From positions 41,078-105,077 of the forward strand of contig NZ_JAAAPJ010000029.1 of assembly GCF_009909145.1 (NCBI RefSeq): 64,000 nucleotides of DNA, given 5' to 3'. Origin of the DNA: Corallococcus silvisoli. Its GTDB lineage: Bacteria; Myxococcota; Myxococcia; Myxococcales; Myxococcaceae. The position numbers were made by a program, and so were the translations under genes. Of the stretch, positions 53,717 through 62,754 are shown piece by piece; the first letter of the stretch is position 1, and every line of letters starts with the position of its first letter. The notes beneath the pieces were generated by a model that saw only the letters and a program-made list of their open reading frames with translations, searched no databases and had not been told where the DNA came from.

Positions 53717-55027
53717 ATCGTCACGGAGCTCATCATCATCCTGTTGCTGGTGCTGGCCAACGGCGTCTTCGCGGGCGCCGAGCTGGGCCTGCTGTCGGTG
53801 CGCAAGACGCGCCTGAAGGAGCTGCTGGAACAGGGCAGCAAGTCCGCGAAGGCGGTGTCGGCGCTGCGGGATGATCCCGAGCGGCTGCTCGCCACGGTGC
53901 AGATTGGCATCACGGTGATTGGCTCCACGGCGGCGGCCTTCGGCGGCGCGAGCATCGCGCTGCGGCTGTCCGGGGTGCTGGCCCGGATGGGCGTGCCGGA
54001 GGCGACGGCGAGCCAGGTGTCGTTCGCGCTGGTGGTCGCGCTGGTGTCGTACCTGTCGCTGGTGCTGGGGGAGCTGGTCCCCAAGTCGCTGGCGCTCCGC
54101 TACTCCGAACAGTACGCGCTGACGTTGGGGCGGCCGCTCAAGGCGCTCGCGTGGCTGATGCGCCCGCTGGTGTGGTTCCTCACCGCCAGCTCCAACCTGG
54201 TGCTGAAGCTCTTCGGGGACCGGACCAACTTCTCCGAGTCGCGGCTGTCTCCGGACGAATTGCAGCAGCTGGTGGAGGAGGCGTCGAAGCAGGGCACGTT
54301 GGATCCCCGCGCGGGGGAGATCGCCTCGCGGGCCTTCGAGCTGGGAGACCTGACGCTCGGCGAGGTGATGGTGACGCGCGAGCACATCGTCGCGCTGCGC
54401 CGGCACGCGGGCACGGAGGAGATCCGCCAGGTGCTGCTGGAGCACGGGCATTCGCGGATGCCGGTGTACGAGACCACGTTGGACAACGTGGTGGGCTACA
54501 TCGTGGCCAAGGACCTGCTGGGCGTGGCCTGGGAGGGCAACCTCATCGTGCTGGAGGACGTGCTGCGTCCGCCGCTGTTCCTGGTGGAGTCCATGCGGGC
54601 CATCGCGGCGATGAAGGAGATGCAGCGCCGGAGGATGCAGCTGGCCGTGGTGGTGGACGAACACGGCGGCGTGGTGGGGCTGGTGACGGTGGAGGACCTG
54701 GTGGAGGAGCTCGTGGGGGAGATCCTCAGTGAGTCGGAGACGCCCGAGGAGCGGGTGCGGCGCGAGGGCCCCACGATCGCGGTGGTGCAGGGCGAGGCGA
54801 GCCTGCGCGAGGTGAACCGCGCGTTGGGCCTGCAGTTGGAGGAGAGCGAGGACTACTCCACCGTCGCGGGCCTGTGCATCGCGCTGGCGGGAGGAGCGAT
54901 CCCCGAGGCCGGCGCGAAGCTGTCGCTGCCGGATGGCACGGTGCTGGAGGTGGTGGAGGCCTCGCCGCGCCGGGTGCGCGAGGTGCGCGTCCACCTGCCG
55001 GAAGAACCCGTGCAGTCGGAGGCGTGA
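53717..55027 (+). CDS. CorC/HlyC-type (CNNM-like) membrane protein with CBS pair
   Basis: About 436 residues. DUF21 membrane region with roughly four helices (LIIILLLVLANGVFAGAELG first), two CBS domains (VMVTREHIVALRRHAG, GVVGLVTVEDLVEELVGEI) and a C-terminal transporter-associated domain. Family members take part in magnesium/cobalt efflux or resistance. No ATG/GTG/TTG fits: the site AGGAGG at 53705-53710 is 6 bases before an in-frame ATC at 53717, while the TTG at 53744 would delete half of helix 1. An ATC start is therefore proposed. Confidence 0.85.
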   Translation: MVTELIIILLLVLANGVFAGAELGLLSVRKTRLKELLEQGSKSAKAVSALRDDPERLLATVQIGITVIGSTAAAFGGASIALRLSGVLARMGVPEATASQVSFALVVALVSYLSLVLGELVPKSLALRYSEQYALTLGRPLKALAWLMRPLVWFLTASSNLVLKLFGDRTNFSESRLSPDELQQLVEEASKQGTLDPRAGEIASRAFELGDLTLGEVMVTREHIVALRRHAGTEEIRQVLLEHGHSRMPVYETTLDNVVGYIVAKDLLGVAWEGNLIVLEDVLRPPLFLVESMRAIAAMKEMQRRRMQLAVVVDEHGGVVGLVTVEDLVEELVGEILSESETPEERVRREGPTIAVVQGEASLREVNRALGLQLEESEDYSTVAGLCIALAGGAIPEAGAKLSLPDGTVLEVVEASPRRVREVRVHLPEEPVQSEA

Positions 55028-55082
55028 GCGCACGGCCGCGCTCCGCGTCCACGGGAATCCGGAAGCCACCGCAAACTCCCTG

Positions 55083-55111
55083 TTCATTGTGACGCGGTGG
55101 GCCGATATAAC
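55083..55111 (+). promoter_or_regulatory. Candidate promoter of the GT4 glycosyltransferase gene
   Basis: TATAAC at 55106-55111 is a near-perfect -10; TTCATT at 55083-55088 is a weak -35 at 17-base spacing. It lies 86 bases before the proposed start. Confidence 0.45.
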
Positions 55112-55196
55112 GACAGCGAGGGATTCCAGGCGCGCGGATGTCCGCGAGAAGCGCCCCTTGGTGTAGCGCCCTGGAGGGATGAGGAGCGCGAAGCTG

Positions 55197-56294
55197 ATGT
55201 CGCCGTCGGCACCCCGGATCGCATTCGCCATCGAGACGACTCTCGGCAACGCGGTGTTCCTTCAGAACCTTCAGCGGGCGATGGCGCGGCGCGACGACAT
55301 CACGCCGGTGTGGCTGCCCATCGACGAGCACGCGGACGACGTCTGGGAGCAGCTTCCGCTGGTGCGCTCTCGGCTGTCGGTGAGGGGTGGGCTCCGGGCC
55401 CGCACCGCGCTGAGGCAGGCCTCCGCGCAGGAGCCGGTACGGGCCGCGGTGGTGCACACGCAGCGGCTGGCGCACCTGGCGCACGACTTCATGCGCCGGG
55501 TGCCGAGCGTCATCTCCACGGACGCCACGCCGAGCGGGCTGGAGGACTACCTGCGCTACTACGGCCTGCGCACGCAGCACGCGGGCTGGGTGGGCCGCGC
55601 GAAGAACGCGCTGCACCGCCGCACGTACGCCATCGCGAAGGGGATGTTGTCCTTCTCGGAGTTCACCAAGCGCTCGCTGGTGGAGGAGTACGGCGTACCG
55701 GCCGCGAGCGTCCACGTCGTGTGGCCCAGCGTGGACACCACGCTGTGGCGGCCCGCGCCGGAGCGGAAGGCGCGCGACGGCGTGGTGCGGCTGCTCTTCG
55801 TGGGTGGGGACCTGGGGCGCAAGGGAGGCAAGCTGCTCCTGCGCTGGGCGCGGGAGACCCGACAGCGGAACTGGCGGTTGGACCTGGTGACGTCGACGCG
55901 CTTCGAAGCGCCGCCCGGCGTGCGCGTGCACGTGGGCGTACAGCCGAACTCGCCGGAGCTCATCGGCCTGGCGCAGGCGGCGGACCTCTTCGTGCTGCCG
56001 ACGATGGCGGACATGTCGTCCTGGGCCATCGCGGAGGCGAAGGCCGCGGGTCTCGCGGTGGTGGCGACGCCCGCGGGCGGCGTGGGGGAGCTGGTGCGCG
56101 ACGGCATGGATGGGCGCATCGTGCCGGTGGGTGACTACGCGGCGCTGGCGAACGCGCTGGACGCGCTGGTGGCGAGCCCGGAGACGCTGGCCACCATGGG
56201 CCGCGAGTCCCGCCGCATGGCCGAGGAGCGGATGAACCTGGACACGACGTGCGCCCGGATGCTCGCGTTCATCCGCCGGGTGACGGGCGTCTGA
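55197..56294 (+). CDS. GT4-family glycosyltransferase
   Basis: About 365 residues: two Rossmann-like halves with the GT-B signature, LLFVGGDLGRKGGKLLLRWA in the middle and the acidic nucleotide-sugar region near LPTMADMSSWAIAEAKAAGL, then VVATPAGGVGELVRDGMDG. Probably a retaining glycosyltransferase of polysaccharide or lipid glycosylation. The ATG at 55197 has AGGAG 10 bases upstream; the ATG at 55179 touches its ribosome site and is unlikely. It stands alone. Confidence 0.87.
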   Translation: MSPSAPRIAFAIETTLGNAVFLQNLQRAMARRDDITPVWLPIDEHADDVWEQLPLVRSRLSVRGGLRARTALRQASAQEPVRAAVVHTQRLAHLAHDFMRRVPSVISTDATPSGLEDYLRYYGLRTQHAGWVGRAKNALHRRTYAIAKGMLSFSEFTKRSLVEEYGVPAASVHVVWPSVDTTLWRPAPERKARDGVVRLLFVGGDLGRKGGKLLLRWARETRQRNWRLDLVTSTRFEAPPGVRVHVGVQPNSPELIGLAQAADLFVLPTMADMSSWAIAEAKAAGLAVVATPAGGVGELVRDGMDGRIVPVGDYAALANALDALVASPETLATMGRESRRMAEERMNLDTTCARMLAFIRRVTGV

Positions 56295-56306
56295 GCCGGG
56301 AGCGCG

Positions 56307-56828
56307 TCACCGATTCGCTTGGAGGTTCCGGGCGACCTCGGGCTCCACGCGCTGGAGCAACTGCCATTCGAGCTGCCGGTCCCGGTCCATGGGGACGAGG
56401 CCCGAGCCCTGGATGCCGTCGCGCTGGTACTCCGGATGGGGGTCCACGCGGCCGGGCTGACTGGGCGGAGTCGCCGTCGACCGCTCGTTCCGGAAGTAGC
56501 GGACGGTGCATTGCCCGGGGCCGCGCTCGGTTCCGACCACGAAGTAGTTCGCGTAGCCCGTGCCCAGCGAGGACGGAGGGGTGATCTGCTCCCAGTCGGT
56601 GCGCGCTTCGTAGCGCGTCGCGTCCGCCTTGACGGTGAACCCCTTGTCCTTGAGCAAGGCGAGGGCCTGGGGCCACACCTCGTGCAGAGGCAGCGGGTAC
56701 ACGTGCTCGCGGACCGCGTCCTCCACGGCGACCTGCTGGCGCTGGGCCGCGCAGCCGGCGCAGGTGAGCATCCAGGCGGAGAGGACCAGCAGGGAGACCG
56801 CACGGGGTGACGCCGTCTTGGGGTTCAT
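56307..56828 (-). CDS. Hypothetical lipoprotein
   Basis: 173 residues with lipobox LTCAGC at residues 21-26. The body has an alpha/beta pattern, EVWPQALALLKDKGFTVKAD followed by several strands, resembling periplasmic lipoproteins with a DUF799/BamC-like fold, though I cannot name the family. It ends 12 bases after the GT4 stop on the opposite strand. Confidence 0.8.
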   Translation of the reverse strand: MNPKTASPRAVSLLVLSAWMLTCAGCAAQRQQVAVEDAVREHVYPLPLHEVWPQALALLKDKGFTVKADATRYEARTDWEQITPPSSLGTGYANYFVVGTERGPGQCTVRYFRNERSTATPPSQPGRVDPHPEYQRDGIQGSGLVPMDRDRQLEWQLLQRVEPEVARNLQANR

Positions 56829-56978
56829 GTTCCAGACTCCAGGTGGGATGAGGCGAGGTGCCCCCTGGAACGCCCCTCCTCGCGCGCCGTATCGGCGGCC
56901 CGGGGGCTCTTCTTCTCAGAATTCAAGACTCGGAAATAAAGGTCATTCCGGGCAGCACAACTATTTCTGCTTTCAGAC

Positions 56979-56984
56979 GATAAT
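56979..56984 (+). promoter_or_regulatory. -10-like element directly before the Gly/Ala-rich protein gene
   Basis: GATAAT at 56979-56984 (5 of 6 to consensus) in a locally AT-rich stretch. Transcription from it would begin at about 56991, the A of the ATG, and there is no ribosome-binding site, suggesting a leaderless message. No good -35 is seen. Confidence 0.3.
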
Positions 56985-56990
56985 GGGCAC

Positions 56991-57899
56991 ATGACGACTC
57001 CTGTCTCTGGCGGTTCCCGTCCCCCGCTCACGGTCACGCGCTCAACGGAGCGGACCGCCCCCGCTGTCACGCCCCAGGGCCACGTGCAGGCCGGGGTGAC
57101 GGGGTCGGCTCGAGCCGAGCGGACGTACGCCCAGGAGCGGATGGGGGTCGACCGCTTCGACCCGGGCACCAACGCCCGATTGCCCGGTCAGGGCCGGGCG
57201 GCCGCGGCGGCCATTCCGACCCTGACGACCGGTCGGCAGCAGGTGGGCGGCTCCGTCGCGGCGCTGTCGGCGGAGGGCGTGCTCCGCAATGACGATGGTT
57301 CGGTGGCGCGCCGGCTGGAGGGCCGCGCGCTGGTCGCCGAGGGCGGCGCGCATGGCACGGCCACGGTGGGCGGCCAGGGCGTCCAGGCCTCGGGCGAGGT
57401 GCGCGCGTCGGCGATGCTGGCGGAAGGCCGGGTTCGCACCGCGGAGGGGCGCGAAGTCGGGTCGGTCACGGTGGGGGCGAGCGCGTCGATGGCCGGCACC
57501 CTGAACATCAACCCCTCGACGGGCGACTACCGCGCGGGCGTGACGGTGGACAACTTCGCGGGCGTTCGCGCCGAGGGGCAGGCCCGCTTCGGCACCGAGG
57601 ATGCCTCGGTCACGGGGCGCCTCGCGGTCCAGGCGGGCGTCGGTCTGACGGCGCGCATGGAGGCGGGACTCCAGAACAACCGGCTGCGGGGACGCCTTGA
57701 GTTTGGCGCGGCCCTGGGCCTGGGCGTGCGGGCCGGCGTCTCGGTGGACGTCAACCTCCAGTCCGCGGTTCGCGTGGCGCAGGGGGCCGCCGAGCTGGCC
57801 GGGAGCGCGGCCCGGACCGCGACGAACTGGGCCGGGCGGCAGATCACCACGGCACAAGAGCTCTTGCGCAATACGAGGCAGCCGCTCTCCGCGCAATGA
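56991..57899 (+). CDS. Gly/Ala-rich repetitive protein, possibly secreted or an effector
   Basis: 302 residues, no signal peptide. The first 90 residues are Thr/Pro/Arg-rich; residues 85-265 consist of short degenerate repeats with alternating small and polar residues (VRASAMLAEGRVRTAEGREV, VTVGASASMAGTLNINPSTG), as in beta-solenoid or toxin linker regions. The end is amphipathic (VAQGAAELAGSAARTATNWA). No ribosome site precedes the ATG. It overlaps the downstream TPR gene as ATGA. The pair may form a cargo and partner; unproven. Confidence 0.7.
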   Translation: MTTPVSGGSRPPLTVTRSTERTAPAVTPQGHVQAGVTGSARAERTYAQERMGVDRFDPGTNARLPGQGRAAAAAIPTLTTGRQQVGGSVAALSAEGVLRNDDGSVARRLEGRALVAEGGAHGTATVGGQGVQASGEVRASAMLAEGRVRTAEGREVGSVTVGASASMAGTLNINPSTGDYRAGVTVDNFAGVRAEGQARFGTEDASVTGRLAVQAGVGLTARMEAGLQNNRLRGRLEFGAALGLGVRAGVSVDVNLQSAVRVAQGAAELAGSAARTATNWAGRQITTAQELLRNTRQPLSAQ

Positions 57900-59068
57900 C
57901 CATGCCCCTGCAGGAGCTGCTCGCCACGGGTCGGCGGGTGGAGGCCGAGGAACAGGCATTGAAGCAACTCGCGCGTGCGCCCCACGACGCGGAAGCCCTC
58001 GCCGCCCTGGCCAGCCTTCAGTTGGAGCGAGGCGACTTCGCCGCCGCGCGGGGCACGCTCGCGCGCGCGGCCCCCGAGGAGCGCGCGCAGTGGGGGCTGC
58101 GTTGGGTGAGCACCCTGCTGGACGTCGCCACGGGGGCGCCCTCCTCCGAGGCCTTGCTGCGCCAGTGCTGGGCGGACCAGCCCGAGCGCGCGGAGGTCGC
58201 CTTTGCCTTTGGAGACTTCCTGGCCGCCGCGGGCCGCCCCAAGGAAGCCCTACCCCTGTTGGAGCGAGCCCTGGCGCTCGCACCGTCCCACTGGCTGTGC
58301 GCATTCACTCTCGCCACGGCGAGGCTGGAGGTGGGAGAGACGCAGGGGGCCATTGATGCCCTTGAGCAAGCCTTGCGGCTCAACCCCAGACACACGGCCA
58401 GCTATACGACGCTGGCCCGTGTCCTCCTGTTTCAGGGGCGGCGAGAAGAGGCGCGACAACTCCTGGACGCCGCGTTGCCAGCCGTGGACGACCCTGCCCT
58501 GGTGGAGGGACTGCAGGGCTCCGTGCTGGCGGGCGGAGGCGCGCTCGAAGAGGGTTTGCGGTTGCTGGACCGGGCGCTCGCGGCACATCCAGATCATGCG
58601 GGGTTCAACGCGGACAAGGCGCGTGTCCTGCTGAGCCTCGGCCGAGTCGATGAGCTGGCTGCCTTCTGCGGCGCATTGGAAGGGGCGGGCCGGGGCTCCA
58701 CTCCCACTCGACTCGCGTGGGCGGAGTCGCTGGAGTCCTCCCAGCCCCAGAAGGCGCTGGCCCTCTACCGCCGGGTGCTGGAGGCGGACCCGGCCGACTG
58801 GCTCGCGGCGAATGCGGCCGGGCTGCTGCTGCTGCGCGAGCCCGGCGTGGAGACCGCCGCCCTGGAGGAGGCGCGGCGTCTCCTGGAGCTCGCCCTGGAG
58901 CGCAGCGGCGGCCGGGTGGAGCCGGCCCTCAATCTGGCGCGAGCCCTGGTGTTGCAGGGAGAGCACGAGGCGGGGACGAAGCTCGCCCAGCAGGTGATGG
59001 CAGCGGTCCCGTCAGGGCCGCTGCACGACGCCGCCGCTCGGTTGCTCGCCCCTGAACCGCGGGCGTGA
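57896..59068 (+). CDS. TPR-repeat protein coupled to the Gly/Ala-rich protein
   Basis: 390 residues with many TPR-like units (AFGDFLAAAGRPKEALPLLERA, ALEQALRLNPRHTASYTTLA, LARVLLFQGRREEARQLLDA, ALALYRRVLEADPADWLAAN). No signal peptide or membrane helix, so cytoplasmic. ATG at 57896 overlaps the upstream stop; a second ATG at 57902 is also possible. TPR proteins are often chaperones or assembly factors, consistent with coupling to a repetitive partner. A strong hairpin follows. Confidence 0.85.
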   Translation: MTMPLQELLATGRRVEAEEQALKQLARAPHDAEALAALASLQLERGDFAAARGTLARAAPEERAQWGLRWVSTLLDVATGAPSSEALLRQCWADQPERAEVAFAFGDFLAAAGRPKEALPLLERALALAPSHWLCAFTLATARLEVGETQGAIDALEQALRLNPRHTASYTTLARVLLFQGRREEARQLLDAALPAVDDPALVEGLQGSVLAGGGALEEGLRLLDRALAAHPDHAGFNADKARVLLSLGRVDELAAFCGALEGAGRGSTPTRLAWAESLESSQPQKALALYRRVLEADPADWLAANAAGLLLLREPGVETAALEEARRLLELALERSGGRVEPALNLARALVLQGEHEAGTKLAQQVMAAVPSGPLHDAAARLLAPEPRA

Positions 59069-59069
59069 C

Positions 59070-59097
59070 GAGACCTCCGCTGACGAGCGGAGGTCTC
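59070..59097 (+). terminator. Hairpin terminator after the TPR gene
   Basis: GAGACCTCCGCT (59070-59081) and AGCGGAGGTCTC (59086-59097) form a perfect 12-bp stem with a 4-base loop directly after the stop; ATCAGTTTC follows rather than a full T-tract. Confidence 0.75.
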
Positions 59098-59228
59098 ATC
59101 AGTTTCAGGCGTTCTCACTCGCGAGCAACGACCACCTCACCCGCCTGCTGGCGCACTGGAGCAGCTCCTGTTCAGGGCAGGCGCGCGGCGCTTCTCTCGA
59201 AGAGGAGGTATCGCCTAACCTCGTCCAG

Positions 59229-60380
59229 ATGCGATGCGGACCCCATCGGTGGAGTGCCCTCGGCCCCCACCTGACCATTGAGCACGAGGTGCTTCCCATC
59301 CAGCGATGGGGGTACAGGGTCGCGCTGGTAGCGGCGCTCGCCTTCCCCGCCGTTGCTTACTTCTCGACCTTCCTGTGGAACTCAAGGGAGGCTTGGTCCC
59401 TGGCGACGCTCATCGGCACGGGGGCCGCCTACCAACTGATGTCCAACTGGAAGGCGCTGCTCAACAAGGAAACAGGCATCTTGAAGCTGTACTCCGGTGT
59501 CAGCGTGTTCTTCTCATCGAACACGCATCCACTCGAGTCCTTCACCTCCGTGGCGCTCTCTTCTCCCGGCAAGGGGTCCGGCAACGGCTCCAGGTTCTGG
59601 GGACTCTATTCAGTGGACCTGAAGTCCCCGACACGAACGGTACCGGTCTCTGGCAGCGACGACCGGGAGGAGGCGCTTGAGCTGGCCCAGGCCCTCTCAC
59701 GTTTCCTGGGCGTCGACTTGACCGTGGAGGGAGGGCACGCGCGCCCAGCGGCCGCGCGTCTCGAAGCAGCACCGCTTGATGACGAGCGGGCGCTGCCTTC
59801 GCTCCCCCTCGGCAGCCGGATCCGGGTCCGACACGGGGCGCAGGGATTGGAGTTGCGGTTGCCTGGCTGTGGCTGGAGACCTCGATTCGTGGTGAAGGCC
59901 GGCATCGCGCTTGTCATCAGCTTGGGCTGCTCCACCGTCTTCGCGCTGCTCTGGGCGCGCACGTTAGGATTCCGGCAGCTCGCCTCCCTGCAGCCGCTGC
60001 TCATCCTCTTCGCCCTCCTCTCGATGGGAGGCCTCCTGCTGTGGACCGTCATTCAGGAAGTCACCCTTGGCTGGTCTCTCACCGCCTCTTCGCGAGGCAT
60101 TGAGTACTCGCGCACCGGGAGCAAGCGCTCGCAAGAGATCACTCGAATCCCAGCGTCGCAGATCGAGGACGTCGATCTGCGCAAGGCGGATGAGAAGTTC
60201 TTCCAGAACCTGGGCGTCGTCATCGAGCACAGGAAAGGCTTCGTGTGGCTCGGCGAGGGACTGTCCCGAGAAGAACTCGAATGGACGGAGATGGTGCTGC
60301 GTCGGGCGCTGGCAACCCGTCAGGCGCCGTTCCACGACGACGACGCTTCTGCCTTGAGGCAGACCTCGATGAGGAGCTGA
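59229..60380 (+). CDS. Membrane protein of unknown function, PH-like
   Basis: 383 residues. Helices occur at about residues 28-52 (VALVAALAFPAVAYF), 57-75, 223-242 and 253-270. The region after about 280 resembles a PH/YcxB-like beta segment (SLTASSRGIEYSRTG, ITRIPASQIEDVDLR). G+C is slightly lower than the neighbouring genes. GAGGAGG occurs about 20 bases before ATG 59229, so the start is unsure. The stop is 3 bases from that of the convergent gene. Confidence 0.7.
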   Translation: MRCGPHRWSALGPHLTIEHEVLPIQRWGYRVALVAALAFPAVAYFSTFLWNSREAWSLATLIGTGAAYQLMSNWKALLNKETGILKLYSGVSVFFSSNTHPLESFTSVALSSPGKGSGNGSRFWGLYSVDLKSPTRTVPVSGSDDREEALELAQALSRFLGVDLTVEGGHARPAAARLEAAPLDDERALPSLPLGSRIRVRHGAQGLELRLPGCGWRPRFVVKAGIALVISLGCSTVFALLWARTLGFRQLASLQPLLILFALLSMGGLLLWTVIQEVTLGWSLTASSRGIEYSRTGSKRSQEITRIPASQIEDVDLRKADEKFFQNLGVVIEHRKGFVWLGEGLSREELEWTEMVLRRALATRQAPFHDDDASALRQTSMRS

Positions 60381-60383
60381 GGG

Positions 60384-61718
60384 TCAATCCAGAGGCGGAA
60401 CCTCGGGGGGCCGGGTCCAGCCCTCCAGAATCCTCTTGGCGGCACCGAGATAGCCCAACTCCGCCCGGCCCAGCAGCACCTGCTCCCCGCGTTTGATCCG
60501 GATCGCCAGCCATATCGGCGGCCCCGGAACGAAATGCGCGTCGCCGACCGCCCAGGTCACTCCTCCCGTGGCTTCCGCGACACGTGCCACGCAAGCGTCG
60601 AACTCGGCCGCGGGCAGCCAGCGCAACGCCTCCACCACCCGGTCCGCTTCGAACCCCTTCAGCGACGCGGGCTTTCCAGTCACGGCCTGCAACGCCTGGG
60701 GGCCACGCCGGTCGAGGATGAACGCCAGCGACTGGGGACGCAGCACGCAGAACCCCTCCGCCTCCCCCAGCTTCGCGGGGAAGAGGGCCACGTCCTCCAA
60801 CTGCACGCCGGAGCGCGCCGCGCCAAGGAGGGGCGCTTGGCGATGCAGCTCCAGCATCAGCAGCAACCCCGTGACATCCGTCACGCTGCGCGCGAGCAGC
60901 CGACGGTCGCCCTTCACCTCCAAGTCGAACTTGCCGCGGTCCAGTCGGATGCCGTCATTCGCGATGGTGTCCAGACGCACCGCTTGCGCCTCGCCGATGA
61001 GCGGTGTCCAGAGGAGCCGCTCGCTGGTGATCCGCAACCTTCCGGAGCGCAGCAAGGGCCATAGCGCGGCGCATCCCATGGTGAGCACCATGAACAGCGC
61101 TCCCAGTTGTCGGTACTCGGGAGGCCCCACGAACATGAGCAGGATGGACAGCAAGGCGCCCAGAGGAACCAGCAGGGCGAAGTGCGTGGGCACGTTCGAG
61201 CCGGCCAGGCCCGGGCCTGGCTGCATTGAACGCTCACGGCTGGAGACCGGCTCGAAGACGACCACTTCGCCTGGTGCCAGCGCCTTGCGGACAGGCTGCC
61301 GAAGCAATGCATCCAGCCGCGTCAATGCGTCCTCGAGGGTCACGTCCGCGGGCGCCACCGTCAAGGTGTCCAGCCGTTGCCGCGCGAGCCGGGTGAGCCG
61401 CTCGCGTTGCGCCGAGAGCGCCCGTGCCTGTCGCAGCACCGGCAGGTCCTCCGCCCACGCCTCCACCCCCGCGCGGTGGCGCACACGCTCCAGCGCCTCC
61501 CGCACCCTCCCGGCCCCAGCCACGAGCGCGGACACCTGCTCCGCCTGCTTCAGGAACCGGCGTTTCCAGCCACGGGCCGACAGCACGACTTCCAGCTCCG
61601 CGTGGGGGCGCAGCGCCCCGGAGATGATCTCCGCACGTCCCTCCAGGACCCGCTCTGCCTCCAGCGCGGATTCAGCAAGGTCGCCAGCGGCGGGGCTCGT
61701 TCGTGTGCGTTGGGACAT
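60384..61718 (-). CDS. Membrane protein of unknown function
   Basis: About 444 residues from the ATG at 61718. The N-terminal half is helical and charged (LEAERVLEGRAEIISGAL), two hydrophobic helices lie near residues 185-225 (FALLVPLGALLSILLMFVG and LGALFMVLTMGCAALWPLL), and a beta-rich C-terminal part follows (GRLRITSERLLWTPLIGEA). The overall layout, TM pair plus PH-like domain, is shared with the convergent gene at 59229. No function assigned. Confidence 0.75.
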   Translation of the reverse strand: MSQRTRTSPAAGDLAESALEAERVLEGRAEIISGALRPHAELEVVLSARGWKRRFLKQAEQVSALVAGAGRVREALERVRHRAGVEAWAEDLPVLRQARALSAQRERLTRLARQRLDTLTVAPADVTLEDALTRLDALLRQPVRKALAPGEVVVFEPVSSRERSMQPGPGLAGSNVPTHFALLVPLGALLSILLMFVGPPEYRQLGALFMVLTMGCAALWPLLRSGRLRITSERLLWTPLIGEAQAVRLDTIANDGIRLDRGKFDLEVKGDRRLLARSVTDVTGLLLMLELHRQAPLLGAARSGVQLEDVALFPAKLGEAEGFCVLRPQSLAFILDRRGPQALQAVTGKPASLKGFEADRVVEALRWLPAAEFDACVARVAEATGGVTWAVGDAHFVPGPPIWLAIRIKRGEQVLLGRAELGYLGAAKRILEGWTRPPEVPPLD

Positions 61719-61880
61719 CACGGCCGAAGCATACCGGCACGCGGGTTGCCCGTGGGGTGCATCCGGAATCACGCGGTGAGAGGAGGCAAGTCCTTTGCTT
61801 TGCACGGCGAGGGAAGATCAACTGTCCCCCGCCGGCGTGGGACGAGCTCGCGTCACCGAGATGGCAGGGGAGCACCGACG

Positions 61881-62564
61881 ATGGCGAAGATGAGGTGTCC
61901 GGATTGCGGCTCGCCGCTCGACCGCACGGGGCTCGAGCCAGGCGCTGGAGTCACCTGCCCCTGCGGGTATGAGTCACACGCCCCGCGGAGCCCCCTCCGG
62001 AAGCGGATCTTCTTCGTGCTCGGCCTGTTGACGTGCCTGTTTCTGGGGGTGGTGACCGCCAATACGATTCGTGAGTTCAGTCGATTCGGTCAGCGCACCC
62101 GCGCGGCGGAGTGCAAGGCGAACCTGAAGGCCTGGTACCGGGCGCAGCGGGACCACTACCGAGACACGCGGACCTACGAGCCTGTGTTCGCGAAGGTGGG
62201 CTTCGCGCCCGAGCGGAGCAACCGCTACGCGTACTTCGCGGGACAGGGGCCGATGGAGGTCCGCGATGAAGCACGCAGCGGGGCTCGTGACGAGGCGGTG
62301 TCCATCGGCGTGGACACTTTCCGGTTCACGGAATCGCGCGCGGTCGACTTCGAGTCGCTTCCTGCGCACGTGAAGTCCCGGATTGGTGTCTCGGGCAGGT
62401 GCCCCGACTGCGACATCGTCTTGGTATGCGCGGGAAATACAGACGACGATGAGACGCTGGATGTCTGGGTCGTTTCCACGGGCCCCCTGGACCTCCAGGA
62501 TGACACCGGAGAGGCCGCCGAGCCTGGCATCCCACTGCATTTCGTGGACGACACGGTGCGCTGA
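61881..62564 (+). CDS. Zinc-ribbon, transmembrane and pilin-like hybrid protein
   Basis: 227 residues. Residues 1-30 hold MRCPDCGSPLD and CPCGYE, a zinc ribbon; residues 43-62 a helix IFFVLGLLTCLFLGVVTANT. After it, CKANLKAWYRAQRDHYRDT and FAKVGFAPERSNRYAYFAG closely resemble the globular part of myxobacterial type IV pilin-like proteins. The usual prepilin leader cleavage site is absent. GGGGAG lies 8-9 bases before ATG 61881. It could be a pilin-related membrane protein that is not assembled into a pilus. Confidence 0.8.
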   Translation: MAKMRCPDCGSPLDRTGLEPGAGVTCPCGYESHAPRSPLRKRIFFVLGLLTCLFLGVVTANTIREFSRFGQRTRAAECKANLKAWYRAQRDHYRDTRTYEPVFAKVGFAPERSNRYAYFAGQGPMEVRDEARSGARDEAVSIGVDTFRFTESRAVDFESLPAHVKSRIGVSGRCPDCDIVLVCAGNTDDDETLDVWVVSTGPLDLQDDTGEAAEPGIPLHFVDDTVR

Positions 62565-62754
62565 GCACGCCGGGGCGGATACGGCTCCGAGGTACTCCCA
62601 CGCGTGGCGGCAGCGACACATGCACAGCCCTGGAGAGGAACAGCAGACCCTGGCCGCACGCACCGCGACATCGGCACGTAGCGGTTAGCCACGATTTTCT
62701 GGCGATCGTCCGCCAGCGATCATCCACGTGCACCTTCTCCCCCAGGAGTCCCCC

